The notes: generated from the sequence alone by a model not told the origin. A DNA stretch of 52,662 nt from Streptomyces sp. WM4235 (GCF_001279725.1 NZ_LGDE01000427.1:1-52662), one strand, 5' to 3'; shown: positions 1 through 8,284, counted from the first letter of the stretch. Numbers and translations: made by a program.

Positions 1-113
1 CCCCCCCCGCCCTCGCCGCCCCCGTCCCCGTCCCCGTCGCCACCCTCGTGCCCGTTCCCGTCTCCGTCCCCCTCCTCGTGCCCGTTCCCGTCCCGGGCGC
101 CGCGGTCCCACCC
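1..113. repeat. Low-complexity CCCGTC-type tract with a 19-bp direct repeat
   Basis: This is a pyrimidine-rich stretch built from CCCGTC/CCCGTT units. A 19-bp sequence starting CCTCGTGCCC occurs at 44-62 and again at 74-92, 30 bases apart, which keeps the reading frame. In the frame of the first gene it reads as an alternating Val-Pro tract. It is probably the variable N-terminal tail of that gene, or the untranslated DNA just before it. Confidence 0.6.
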
Positions 114-1424
114 GCAGGACTCGGGGGGCCGCCCGCGCCGGGCACGGTCGCGGGCCGGGGCCCCCGGGGCGGGCACCTCCCGGTCGAGGCGCCGCACCCG
201 GGGCCGCGCACCACCGCCCTCGCCGCCCCGCCCCCCGCGGAGGCGACCGGCACCGCCTCCACCCCGGAGGGGCCGAGCGGGCCGCGCCGTATCGAGGGGC
301 TCCTCCTCGGTCTCGCCGCGGGCGACGCGGCCGGCTGGCCCGCCGCCCGGCACCGGGCCAGCCGGATGCCCGAGTGGACCCGCCGCCTGACCCGCGAGCT
401 CGACACCTTCGCCGAGCAGAACGCCACCACCACGCTCCCCGTCCCGATCGCCCTCAACCAGCCCCCGGAACCACTGCGCCTGGGCCCGTCCGACGACGCC
501 GAGTGGGCCGCGTTCGCCGCCGAGTCCGTGCTGACGGCCGCCGGGGTGCTGCTCAGCGACCTCAGCCGGTCCCGCCGGATGCGGGCGGCCATCGACCTGG
601 CGTGGAACGCCCTGGCCTCCGAGGTCGCGGCGGCGGCCGAGCGCGCCCCCGAGGTCGAGTCGGCCGTACTGCCCCTGCGCGCCCGGATCTCCGTCCGCGC
701 CGGCCTCGGCAACCTCGCCGCCGGCCTGCGCCCGCCCGCCACCGGCCACGACAACCCGCACTACTTCGACGACGCCGCCTGCGTCCGCGCCTGTGTCCTG
801 GCCGTCGTCCACCCCGGGGACCCCCGCGCCGCGGCCGACCTCGCGGAGTTCGACGCCCGGTACACCCAGGACGGCGACGGGGTGCACGGCGCCCGCGCCA
901 TGGCCGCCGCCATCGCCACCGCCCTCGGCGGCGCGGACACCGACGCCGCCGTGGACGCCGCTCTCGCACAGCTGCCCGCCTCCACCGAGATCGGCCGCAA
1001 CGCCCGTCACGCCGTCGAACTCGCCCGCGCCGATCCGGACGGAGGCGCCTTCGCCATCGTCCCGCTGCTGGAACACCAGATCGTCGACCACGTGTACAGC
1101 TACGGAATCGCCGCCGCCGAAACCGTCCCGGTCGCCCTCGCCCTGGCCACCGCGGCTCGCGGCAAGGTCTCCGAGGCCGTCCCGGCGGCCGCCTGTCTCT
1201 CCCGTGTCGCCGACTCCGCCCCCGCCCTGGCCGGCGCCCTCGCCGGCGCCCTCGGGGGCGGCGACTCCCTCCCGCCCGCCTGGCGCGAGGCCTGCCGCAC
1301 CCTGTCCGGCTGCGCGCTGCCCCGCCTGGCCGGCACCGATCTCGTCGAACTCGCCGCGCTGCTCACCCGTACGGAGCTCACCTCCCCCAAAAACCCCAAC
1401 GCCCAAGGGATGATTCGGACATGA
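3..1424 (+). CDS. ADP-ribosylglycohydrolase-like protein, degenerate C-terminal metal motif (5' end uncertain)
   Basis: First of three tandem members of the ADP-ribosylglycohydrolase (DraG/ARH) family, whose members use a two-magnesium centre to hydrolyse ADP-ribosyl or ribosyl linkages. The frame is open to the left edge, so the true start may lie outside the window. A GTG at 48 is the first usable start inside it, and the first in-frame ATG (366) comes after the conserved N-terminal motif. The first ~90 residues are Val-Pro-rich filler. The domain then begins with GLAAGDAAGWP (about 309-341), and SDDAE (489-503) stands where the family has TDDT. At the C-terminus the usual GGDTDT is replaced by RVADSA, with VADSA at 1206-1220, so one metal-binding Asp seems missing. 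Its stop overlaps the next start (ATGA). It may be an inactive or regulatory partner of the following homologues. Family assignment is firm; catalytic state is inferred. Confidence 0.75.
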   Translation, partial: PPALAAPVPVPVATLVPVPVSVPLLVPVPVPGAAVPPAGLGGPPAPGTVAGRGPRGGHLPVEAPHPGPRTTALAAPPPAEATGTASTPEGPSGPRRIEGLLLGLAAGDAAGWPAARHRASRMPEWTRRLTRELDTFAEQNATTTLPVPIALNQPPEPLRLGPSDDAEWAAFAAESVLTAAGVLLSDLSRSRRMRAAIDLAWNALASEVAAAAERAPEVESAVLPLRARISVRAGLGNLAAGLRPPATGHDNPHYFDDAACVRACVLAVVHPGDPRAAADLAEFDARYTQDGDGVHGARAMAAAIATALGGADTDAAVDAALAQLPASTEIGRNARHAVELARADPDGGAFAIVPLLEHQIVDHVYSYGIAAAETVPVALALATAARGKVSEAVPAAACLSRVADSAPALAGALAGALGGGDSLPPAWREACRTLSGCALPRLAGTDLVELAALLTRTELTSPKNPNAQGMIRT

Positions 1425-2575
1425 CGCACGCTCCCCTCTCCCTCGACGACCGCGTGGCCGGCTCCCTGATCGGCGCCGCCGTCGGCGACGCCCTGGGAGG
1501 TCCGGTGGAGGGCTGGTCCCCGGACCGGATCGTCGAACGGCACGGCGGCCGGGTCCACGGCATCGTCGGCCCCTGGTACGAGGACTGGCGCACCGCCCGC
1601 CCCATCGCGCCTTACCACAAGGGCGACGGGCACGTCACCGACGACACCCTCATGACGCACGCGCTGGTCCGGGTCTACGAGAGCGTGCGGGACCACCTGG
1701 ACGCGTACGCGGTCGCCGACCACCTCGTCCCGGACCTCATGACGAACCCCCGTTGGATCCCGGAACTCGAAGCCGAGGCCCTGCCCCTCCAGCGGATCTT
1801 TCTGGCCGAGAAGTGGATCGTGACCCGGATCCACTACGCCCACGCGGACCCCCGCGAGGCCGGCGCCGGCAACATCGTCAACTGTGGCGCCGCGATGTAC
1901 ATGGCCCCGGTCGGGCTCGTCAACGCGGGCCATCCGGCGGCCGCGTACGCGGAGGCGCTGGACGTCGCGGGCGCGCACCAGTCCTCGTACGGCAGGGAGG
2001 CGGCGGGCGTGTTCGCCGCCGCGGTGGCGGCGGCGTGCGTACCGGGCGCGAGCGCGGCCTCGGTCGTCGAGACGGCCCTGTCGCTGGCGAAGGACGGCAC
2101 CCGGGAGGCCATCGCGGCGGTGTGCGACGTGGCCGCGCGCCACCGGGACTTCGAGTCGGCGCTGGCCCCCCTGCGGGTGGCGGTGGCCCCGTACGACTCG
2201 GTGGGCCCGGACTACCGCACACCCTCGCTCGGCGCCCGGCGGCCCTCGCGGCTGCACTCGATCGAGGAACTCCCCGTCGCGCTCGGCATGCTGCTGGTGG
2301 CCGACGGGGCGTACGAGGCGTCCGTGCTCGGGGCGGTCAACTACGGCCGGGACTGCGACTCCATCGCCACCATGGCTGGGGCGATGGCCGGCGCCCTGGG
2401 CGGCGAGGCCGTGGTCCCCGCCGGCTGGGCGAAGCAGGTGGCGGAGGCCAGCCGGCTGGACCTGCACGCGCCGGCGGCCGCGCTGGCGACGGTGGCCCGG
2501 GAGGTCTTCGACCGCGACCGGGAGCGGCGCCGCGCCCACGAGGCGGCCTTCGCCGAGATCGCGACGCCGCGGTGA
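1421..2575 (+). CDS. ADP-ribosylglycohydrolase family protein, canonical motifs
   Basis: A 384-residue member of the ADP-ribosylglycohydrolase family and the most canonical of the three paralogues. Visible motifs are GAAVGDALGG near residues 18-27, TDDT at 73-76, the glycine-rich GNIVNCGAAMYMAPVG in the middle, and GRDCDS (309-314), equivalent to the C-terminal GGDTDT metal motif. Together these supply the acidic ligands of the two-Mg2+ centre, so this copy should be catalytic. The ATG at 1421 overlaps the preceding stop (ATGA), and its own stop overlaps the next GTG (GTGA), so translation is coupled on both sides. The genetic context (sugar kinase, CoA-transferase, lyase) argues for small-molecule riboside hydrolysis rather than protein de-ADP-ribosylation; that is inference. 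Confidence 0.88.
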   Translation: MTHAPLSLDDRVAGSLIGAAVGDALGGPVEGWSPDRIVERHGGRVHGIVGPWYEDWRTARPIAPYHKGDGHVTDDTLMTHALVRVYESVRDHLDAYAVADHLVPDLMTNPRWIPELEAEALPLQRIFLAEKWIVTRIHYAHADPREAGAGNIVNCGAAMYMAPVGLVNAGHPAAAYAEALDVAGAHQSSYGREAAGVFAAAVAAACVPGASAASVVETALSLAKDGTREAIAAVCDVAARHRDFESALAPLRVAVAPYDSVGPDYRTPSLGARRPSRLHSIEELPVALGMLLVADGAYEASVLGAVNYGRDCDSIATMAGAMAGALGGEAVVPAGWAKQVAEASRLDLHAPAAALATVAREVFDRDRERRRAHEAAFAEIATPR

Positions 2576-4020
2576 CCGGGCCCGCGGCGTGCGCGGTGCG
2601 CCTGACCTGGGTCCAGCCGGAGGACCTGGTCGGGCACGAGTTCCGTCAGGCGGCGGAGGACGGGCGCGAGGCGCGGCCGCTGCTGCGCGCCTGGCTCGAC
2701 GCGGGGGGCCGTGCGGCCCCGGCCCGCGCCGGCGCCTCGGCCGCTGCCGCGCCGCCGGAGCTGCGCGCCCTGGCCGGTCGTCTGCTGGCCGAACTCGCCG
2801 CCCTGCCCTCGCCGCTGGCCGCCGACGAGCCGGAGACCTGGCCCGCCATCCGCTCCACCTGGCCCCCGGCTCCCCCACCGACCCGCCCCGACGGCCGACC
2901 CCGGCCCGAACCCCTGCCGGCCACCCTCACCGACCGCCCCGCGCCATCGCCGCCGGCGGCCCGCCCCGACGTCGCCCGCCTGGAGGCCGCCTGGCTCGGG
3001 CGGGCCGTCGGGTGCCTGCTCGGCAAGCCCGTCGAGAAGCTCCCCCTGGACGGGATCCGGGCCCTGGCCCGCGCCACCGGCAACTGGCCACTGTCCGACT
3101 GGTTCACCGCCCGCGGCGTCCCGCCGGAGCTGCTGGCCGCGCATCCCTGGAACCGCAGGTCCGCCCCGACCTCCCTCGCCGAGAACATCGACGGCATGCC
3201 CGAGGACGACGACCTCAACTACCCCCTGCTGAACCTGCTCCTGCTCCAGCGCCACGGCAAGTCCTTCACCACCGCCGACGTCGCACGGCTCTGGCTCGAC
3301 GAACTCCCCGCCGGCCGGACCTTCACCGCCGAGCGCGTCGCCTACCGCAACCTCCTCCAGGGCCTGGAGCCCCCCGCGTGCGCCACCCACCACAACCCGT
3401 TCCGCGAGTGGATCGGCGCCCTCATCCGGGCCGACGTCCACGGCTGGACCAACCCCGGCGACCCGGTGGCCGCCGCGGCCCAGGCCCACCGGGACGCCGC
3501 CCTCACCCACACCGGCAACGGGATCTACGCGGCCCTCTTCACCGCCGCCGCCATCGCCGAGGCGGCCGGCGGCCGGTGTGACGTGCACGGCGCGCTGCGG
3601 GCCGGGCTGGCCGTCGTACCGCCCCGCTCGCGCCTGGCCGGGGCGGTCCGCCTCGGCATCGACGAGGCGGGCCGCCACCGCGACTTCGACCGGGTCGTGG
3701 ACGTCCTCCACGCCCGCTACGACCACCACCACTGGGTCCACTCCCTCCCGAACACGGCCCTGATCGCGGCGGCGCTCACCCACGCCGACGGCGACTTCAC
3801 CCGGTCGGTCTGCAACGCCGTGTCCGGCGGCTGGGACACCGACTCCAACGGCGCCACCGCCGGTTCCCTCGCCGGGCTCCTCACCGGATCGCCCGAGCGG
3901 CTCCCGCGGCGTTGGACCGCGCCGCTGGGCAACCGTCTCGCCACCAGCGTGCCCGGTTTCGACGGCGTCGGCTTCGACACCCTCGCCCACCTCACCGCTC
4001 AGGAGGCAGCCCGCTCATGA
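2572..4020 (+). CDS. ADP-ribosylglycohydrolase family protein with N-terminal extension
   Basis: A 482-residue third paralogue. Residues 1 to ~130 form an extension not typical of the family: a segment beginning LTWVQPEDLVGHEFRQA, then an Ala/Leu-rich helix-prone part and a Pro-rich linker. The glycohydrolase domain follows, with GRAVGCLLGKPVEK near 143-156, EDDD at 211-214 in place of TDDT, and a fully canonical GGWDTDS at 419-425. The GTG start at 2572 overlaps the previous stop (GTGA), and the stop overlaps the kinase ATG (ATGA). The retained acidic motifs suggest an active enzyme. Divergence from its two neighbours suggests three different substrates or a heteromeric complex. Start choice rests on the coupling pattern. 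Confidence 0.85.
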   Translation: MTGPAACAVRLTWVQPEDLVGHEFRQAAEDGREARPLLRAWLDAGGRAAPARAGASAAAAPPELRALAGRLLAELAALPSPLAADEPETWPAIRSTWPPAPPPTRPDGRPRPEPLPATLTDRPAPSPPAARPDVARLEAAWLGRAVGCLLGKPVEKLPLDGIRALARATGNWPLSDWFTARGVPPELLAAHPWNRRSAPTSLAENIDGMPEDDDLNYPLLNLLLLQRHGKSFTTADVARLWLDELPAGRTFTAERVAYRNLLQGLEPPACATHHNPFREWIGALIRADVHGWTNPGDPVAAAAQAHRDAALTHTGNGIYAALFTAAAIAEAAGGRCDVHGALRAGLAVVPPRSRLAGAVRLGIDEAGRHRDFDRVVDVLHARYDHHHWVHSLPNTALIAAALTHADGDFTRSVCNAVSGGWDTDSNGATAGSLAGLLTGSPERLPRRWTAPLGNRLATSVPGFDGVGFDTLAHLTAQEAARS

Positions 4021-4982
4021 CGGCCATCGCCGTGCTCGGCAGTACGAACATGGATCTCGTCGCCTACGTCTCCAAGGCGCCTCGCCTCGGGGAGACCGTC
4101 ACCGGCCGCGCGTTCCACACGGTCCCCGGCGGCAAGGGCGCCAACCAGGCCGTGGCCGCCGCCCGCCTCGGCGGCGAGGTGGTGATGATCGGCGCGGTCG
4201 GCGCGGACGAGTTCGGCGTACGGTTGCGCTCCGCGCTCGCCGCGGCCGGCGTGGAGACGGCCGCCCTGCGCACGGTGGAGGGGGCCAGCGGCACCGCCCA
4301 CATCACCGTCGACGACGAGGGCGCGAACAGCATCGTCGTCATCCCCGGCGCCAACGCCCGCGTCACCGGGCTGGAGGTGGGCGACGACTCCCGGATCGGC
4401 TCGGCCGACTCCCTGCTCCTGCAACTCGAACTCCCCCTGGAGGCCGTGATCGCCGGCGCCCGCGCCGCCCGCGCCCACGGTGTCCGTACGATCCTCACCC
4501 CGGCGCCCGCCCGGCCCCTGCCCGCCGAACTCCTCGACGTCACCGACCTCCTGGTGCCCAACGAGCACGAGGCGGCGACCCTCACCGGGCTCACCGACCC
4601 GTACCGGGCCGCCGAGGCGCTCCTGCGCAGCGTGCCGCAGGTGGTGATCACCCTCGGTGGGGCCGGGGTGCTGTTCGCCGCACGGGGGCGCGAGCCGCTG
4701 GCTCTGCCGGCGATCCGGGTCCGGGCCGTGGACACCACCGCCGCCGGCGACACCTTCGTCGGGGCGCTCGCCGTGGCCGTCGGGGAGGGCCGTCCGATGC
4801 CCGGGGCGCTGCGCTGGGCCTCGGCGGCGGCGGCGCTGTCCGTGCAACGGCCCGGCGCCCAGGACTCGATGCCGACCCGGTCCGAGACGGACGCCTTCGC
4901 CGCGACCGCCCCCGACACCGGCCCCGAGCCCGGAGGCGGGACCACCGCGGCGGCCGGCCGAGCCACCGGGGGCGCCTCGTGA
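4017..4982 (+). CDS. Ribokinase-like PfkB-family carbohydrate kinase
   Basis: A 321-residue PfkB-family kinase most like ribokinase. It begins with the family's AVLGSTNMDL strand, carries the substrate-binding GGKGAN motif (38-43), and ends with the ATP/anion-hole signature DTTAAGDTF (239-247) holding the catalytic-base Asp245. Such enzymes phosphorylate ribose or a nucleoside 5'-hydroxyl in the cytoplasm. It lies between three glycohydrolase-like genes and two CoA-ester genes and overlaps both neighbours by four bases, so the expected job is to trap the sugar released upstream. The last ~35 residues after the kinase fold are Pro/Gly/Thr-rich and probably disordered. Exact sugar unknown; I do not assign rbsK because a true ribose operon is not visible. 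Confidence 0.88.
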   Translation: MTAIAVLGSTNMDLVAYVSKAPRLGETVTGRAFHTVPGGKGANQAVAAARLGGEVVMIGAVGADEFGVRLRSALAAAGVETAALRTVEGASGTAHITVDDEGANSIVVIPGANARVTGLEVGDDSRIGSADSLLLQLELPLEAVIAGARAARAHGVRTILTPAPARPLPAELLDVTDLLVPNEHEAATLTGLTDPYRAAEALLRSVPQVVITLGGAGVLFAARGREPLALPAIRVRAVDTTAAGDTFVGALAVAVGEGRPMPGALRWASAAAALSVQRPGAQDSMPTRSETDAFAATAPDTGPEPGGGTTAAAGRATGGAS

Positions 4983-6232
4983 CCCGGACACCCCACCGCG
5001 CGCCCGCGACCCGGCCCGCCACCACCCCCGGCCCGGTCGCCGACGCCACCGGTCCCCTCGCCGGACTGCGCGTCCTGGACCTGGCCACCCTCTTCGCCGG
5101 CCCGCTGGCGGCCACCCTCCTCGGGGACTTCGGCGCGGAGGTCGTCAAGGTCGAGCACCCGGTCCGTCCCGACCCCTCGCGCGGACACGGTCCCGCCAAG
5201 GACGGGGTCGGCCTCTGGTGGAAGCTGCTCGGTCGCAACAAGCGGACGATGACCCTCGACCTGTCCGCTCCCGGCGGGCGGGACACCCTGCTCCGCCTCG
5301 CCGCCGGCGCCGACGTGATCATCGAGAACTTCCGCCCCGGCACCTTGGAGAAGTGGGGCCTGGGCTGGCCGGAGTTGTCCGCCGCCAACCCGCGGCTGGT
5401 GCTGGCCCGTGTGACGGCCTTCGGTCAGCACGGCCCGTACGCCCACCGCCCCGGCTTCGGCACCCTCGCCGAGGCCATGAGCGGTTTCGCCGCGATCACC
5501 GGGGAACCGGACGGCCCCCCGACCCTGCCGCCGTTCGGGCTCGCCGACTCCGTCGCCGCGCTGACCACCGCGTACGCCGTGATGACGGCGTTGGCCGGCC
5601 GGGACCGCACCGGGCAGGGGCAGGTGGTGGACCTGGCCATCATCGAGCCGATCCTGACGGTGCTGGGTCCGCACCCGCTCTGGTACGACCAGCTCGGTTT
5701 CGTCCAGCCGCGCACGGGCAACCGCTCCACCAACAACGCGCCCCGCAACACCTACCGCAGCGCGGACGGGCGTTGGCTGGCCGTGTCCACCTCGGCGCAG
5801 TCCATCGCGGAGCGCGTGATGCGGCTGGTCGGTCGACCGGAGTTGATCGCGGAGCCCTGGTTCGCGACGGGCTCCGGCCGGGCCGCCCACGCGGGGGTGC
5901 TCGACGAGGCGGTCGGCGGTTGGATCGCCCGGTACAAGGCGGAGGAGGTGATCGCCGCGTTCGAGGACGCCCAGGCGGCGGTCGCGCTGGTCTACGACGT
6001 ACGGGACGTCATGGCCGATCCGCAGTACGCCGCGCTCGACACGATCACCGAGGTGGAGGACCCGGAACTCGGGCCGCTCCGCATGCAGAACGTGCTCTTC
6101 CGGCTGTCCGGCACCCCGGGTGCCATCCGCTGGGCGGGCCGCCCCCACGGCGCGGACACCGAGGCCGTCCTCACCGAACTCGGCCTGACCGAGGCCGAGA
6201 TCACCGCACTCGCGAAGGACGGAGTCCTGTGA
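4979..6232 (+). CDS. CaiB/BaiF family (class III) CoA-transferase
   Basis: A 417-residue class III CoA-transferase, the family of formyl-CoA and carnitine CoA-transferases, which moves CoA between carboxylic acids through an aspartyl-CoA intermediate. After a short Pro/Thr-rich N-terminus the fold begins GLRVLDLATLFAGPLAA. The conserved block HPGFGTLAEAMSGF is not altered, and Asp190 in FGLADSVAAL matches the catalytic Asp position. A GTG start overlaps the kinase stop (GTGA) and the stop overlaps the next GTG (GTGA). Followed directly by a CoA-ester lyase, it probably activates an acid released from the glycoside upstream. The donor and acceptor acids cannot be read from sequence. Confidence 0.9.
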   Translation: MTRTPHRAPATRPATTPGPVADATGPLAGLRVLDLATLFAGPLAATLLGDFGAEVVKVEHPVRPDPSRGHGPAKDGVGLWWKLLGRNKRTMTLDLSAPGGRDTLLRLAAGADVIIENFRPGTLEKWGLGWPELSAANPRLVLARVTAFGQHGPYAHRPGFGTLAEAMSGFAAITGEPDGPPTLPPFGLADSVAALTTAYAVMTALAGRDRTGQGQVVDLAIIEPILTVLGPHPLWYDQLGFVQPRTGNRSTNNAPRNTYRSADGRWLAVSTSAQSIAERVMRLVGRPELIAEPWFATGSGRAAHAGVLDEAVGGWIARYKAEEVIAAFEDAQAAVALVYDVRDVMADPQYAALDTITEVEDPELGPLRMQNVLFRLSGTPGAIRWAGRPHGADTEAVLTELGLTEAEITALAKDGVL

Positions 6233-7044
6233 TCCTTACTTGGCTGTACGCTCCCGGCGACCGCCCCGAGGTGGTCTGGAAGGCCCTGCACTCGGGGGCC
6301 GACTCCGTCATCGTCGACCTGGAGGACGGGGTCTCGGCCTCCCGCAAGGAGTACGCGCGGGCCGCGACGGCCGAACTGCTCGCCGACCGGCCGCCGGTGC
6401 CCGTGCAGGTCCGGGTCAACGCCCTGGACTCGCCGTGGGCCGGCGCCGACCTCAGCGCCCTGACCGGGCTCCGGGGGCTGTCGGCGCTGCGGCTGCCGAA
6501 GATCGCCGCCCCCGAGCAGATCACCGCCGTCGCGAACCGCACCGGCGGCGTGGCCCTGTACGCGCTGCTGGAATCGGCCCTGGGCGTGGAGCGGGCGTAC
6601 GAGATCGCGCGCGCCCACCCGGCCCTGCACGGCCTCTCCCTCGGCGAGGCGGACCTGCGGGCCGACCTGAACGTCAGCGCCGAGGCGGGCCTGGACTGGC
6701 CGCGCTCACGGGTGGTGGTCGCGGCGCGGGCCGCGGGTCTGGTCGCGCCCGCGCAGTCGGTGTTCCCCGACATCCGGGACCTGGAGGCGCTGGCCGTCTC
6801 CTGCGCGCGCGGCCGGGCCCTCGGGTTCCTCGGCCGGGCCGCGATCCACCCGCGCCAGCTCCCGGTGATCGAACGGGCCTACGTGCCCGGCCCGGAAGAG
6901 GTCAGCGCCGCCGAGGAGATCGTCACCGCCGCCCGGGCCACTCCGGGCGCGCTGGCCCTCCCCGACGGCCGGTTCGTGGACCCGGCCGTGGTCGCGGCCG
7001 CCCACCGCACCCTGACCCTCTCCCGGCGCGGCGACCGGGTCTAG
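6229..7044 (+). CDS. HpcH/HpaI-fold CoA-ester lyase (CitE-like)
   Basis: A 271-residue TIM-barrel lyase of the CitE/malyl-CoA/citramalyl-CoA group, which cleaves beta-hydroxyacyl-CoA esters in a Mg2+-dependent retro-Claisen reaction. Visible residues include APGDRP at 8-13, the VDLEDGV strand (29-35), Arg62 in VRVNALDSPW, metal-ligand candidates Glu115 (ALLES) and Asp142 (GEADL), and the C-terminal GRAAIHPRQLPVI block. At 271 residues it is like stand-alone CitE-like proteins rather than the citrate-lyase beta subunit, and no citrate-lyase alpha or gamma gene is nearby. Last gene of the coupled operon; a strong terminator follows after 13 bases. It probably releases acetyl-CoA, pyruvate or glyoxylate-type products. 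Confidence 0.88.
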   Translation: MILTWLYAPGDRPEVVWKALHSGADSVIVDLEDGVSASRKEYARAATAELLADRPPVPVQVRVNALDSPWAGADLSALTGLRGLSALRLPKIAAPEQITAVANRTGGVALYALLESALGVERAYEIARAHPALHGLSLGEADLRADLNVSAEAGLDWPRSRVVVAARAAGLVAPAQSVFPDIRDLEALAVSCARGRALGFLGRAAIHPRQLPVIERAYVPGPEEVSAAEEIVTAARATPGALALPDGRFVDPAVVAAAHRTLTLSRRGDRV

Positions 7045-7057
7045 GTCCTGCCGGGCA

Positions 7058-7098
7058 ACGCAGTGGGGTGCCGCGCTGAGCGCGGCACCCCACTGCGT
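7058..7098. terminator. Strong bidirectional terminator
   Basis: Near-perfect inverted repeat: a 19-bp stem (ACGCAGTGGGGTGCCGCGC paired with its exact complement) around a three-base TGA loop. It sits between the convergent ends of the six-gene operon (stop at 7044) and lgt (stop at 7126), and is symmetrical enough to stop both transcripts. Confidence 0.85.
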
Positions 7099-7125
7099 CG
7101 ATCACGGACCCCCGGTCCGGACCGG

Positions 7126-8184
7126 TCAGACCTTCTTGGCCTCGGAGGCCGTCTCGGAAGCCGTCCCCGAGGCCGACTCCGCGTCCGCCCGCTCGGCGTC
7201 CTTCGGCTCGGTGTCCCTCGGCGCGCTCTCGGCCTTGACGAGGCTCGGCGTCTTGTCCCCGGCCACGCTCTTCGCCTCCGCGTCCGTCGCGTCGGCGTCC
7301 TTCACGTCGGCGTCCTTCGGTTCGGCGTCCGCGGCGTCGATCGGGGTCTTCGCGTCCCCGGCGGCGGGACCGCGGTCCGGCTCCACGATCTCCTCGCGGC
7401 CCGGCCGCAGCTTCGCGGACAGCACCAGGTAGATCACGGCCAGCAGGAAGACCACGATCGAGGTCCACACGTTCAGCCGCAGGCCGAGGATGTGGTGTGC
7501 CTCGTCGACGCGCATGTACTCGATCCAGCTGCGGCCGACGCAGTACGCGGCCACGTACAGGGCGAAGGCCCGGCCGTGTCCCAGCTTGAAGCGGCGGTCG
7601 GCCCAGATCACCAGCACGGCGACGCCGACGCACCACAGGGACTCGTACAGGAAGGTGGGGTGATAGGTCCCCGCGACCCGGTTCGGGCCCTCGCTGATCT
7701 TCACCGCCCACGGCAGGTCGGTGGCGCGGCCGTAGAGCTCCTGGTTGAACCAGTTGCCCCAGCGTCCGAAGGCCTGGGCCAGCGCGATGCCGGGGGCCAG
7801 GGCGTCGGCCCAGGCCGGCAGCGGGATGCCGCGGAGTCGACAGCCGATCCAGGCGCCCACGGCGCCCAGCGCGATGGCGCCCCAGATGCCGAGGCCGCCT
7901 TCCCAGATCTTGAAGGCGTCGACCCAGTTGCGGCCCTCGCCGAAGTAGAGCTGGTAATCGGTGATGACGTGGTAGAGGCGACCGCCGACAAGGCCGAAAG
8001 GCACCGCCCACACGGCGATGTCCGCGACCGTGCCCGGCTTTCCGCCGCGCGCGATCCAGCGCCTGTTGCCGAGCCAGACGGCGACGAAGACGCCGATGAT
8101 GATGCAGAACGCGTAGCCGCGGAGCGGGATCGGTCCGAGATGGATCACGCCGGTCGACGGGCTGGGGATATAGGCAAGTTCCAT
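7126..8184 (-). CDS. lgt: Prolipoprotein diacylglyceryl transferase with long acidic C-terminal tail
   Basis: Lgt transfers diacylglyceryl from phosphatidylglycerol to the lipobox cysteine of preprolipoproteins in the cytoplasmic membrane. The 352-residue protein has about seven hydrophobic segments and the Lgt signature GRWGNWFNQELYG (140-152), with GGRLYHV at about 67-73. Bacterial Lgt enzymes are usually about 260-300 residues. Here roughly the last 70 residues are a soluble tail rich in Ala, Asp, Glu and Lys, with repeated KDAD/DAEPKDA-like units, predicted to lie in the cytoplasm. ATG start at 8184, 100 bases downstream of the dsbA-like gene. The lipoprotein signal peptidase lspA is at 47400-47960. 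Confidence 0.95.
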   Translation of the reverse strand: MELAYIPSPSTGVIHLGPIPLRGYAFCIIIGVFVAVWLGNRRWIARGGKPGTVADIAVWAVPFGLVGGRLYHVITDYQLYFGEGRNWVDAFKIWEGGLGIWGAIALGAVGAWIGCRLRGIPLPAWADALAPGIALAQAFGRWGNWFNQELYGRATDLPWAVKISEGPNRVAGTYHPTFLYESLWCVGVAVLVIWADRRFKLGHGRAFALYVAAYCVGRSWIEYMRVDEAHHILGLRLNVWTSIVVFLLAVIYLVLSAKLRPGREEIVEPDRGPAAGDAKTPIDAADAEPKDADVKDADATDAEAKSVAGDKTPSLVKAESAPRDTEPKDAERADAESASGTASETASEAKKV

Positions 8185-8284
8185 GGCAGGACCGACGCTA
8201 CCCTGCCGGGCGGTGCAGACCGCAACCCGCCCGGCAACCTCGGCTGAATCGATACAGGGACGCCACGCCTTCCCCGGGGGCCTC

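Noticed and set aside
1..113. CCCGTC units as a CRISPR or iteron array
   Set aside because: Units are short and irregular with no spacers; better explained as a Val-Pro coding tract.
374..1420. Long Arg/Pro-rich reading frame running through the first glycohydrolase gene in another frame
   Set aside because: Shadow frame of high-GC coding DNA; no domain and Arg/Pro-dominated composition. Only the part from 1421 is a real gene.
1100..2878. 592-codon open frame on the minus strand over the glycohydrolase genes
   Set aside because: Antisense shadow with Arg/Gly/Ala-rich composition and no recognisable motif; the + strand genes have family motifs throughout.
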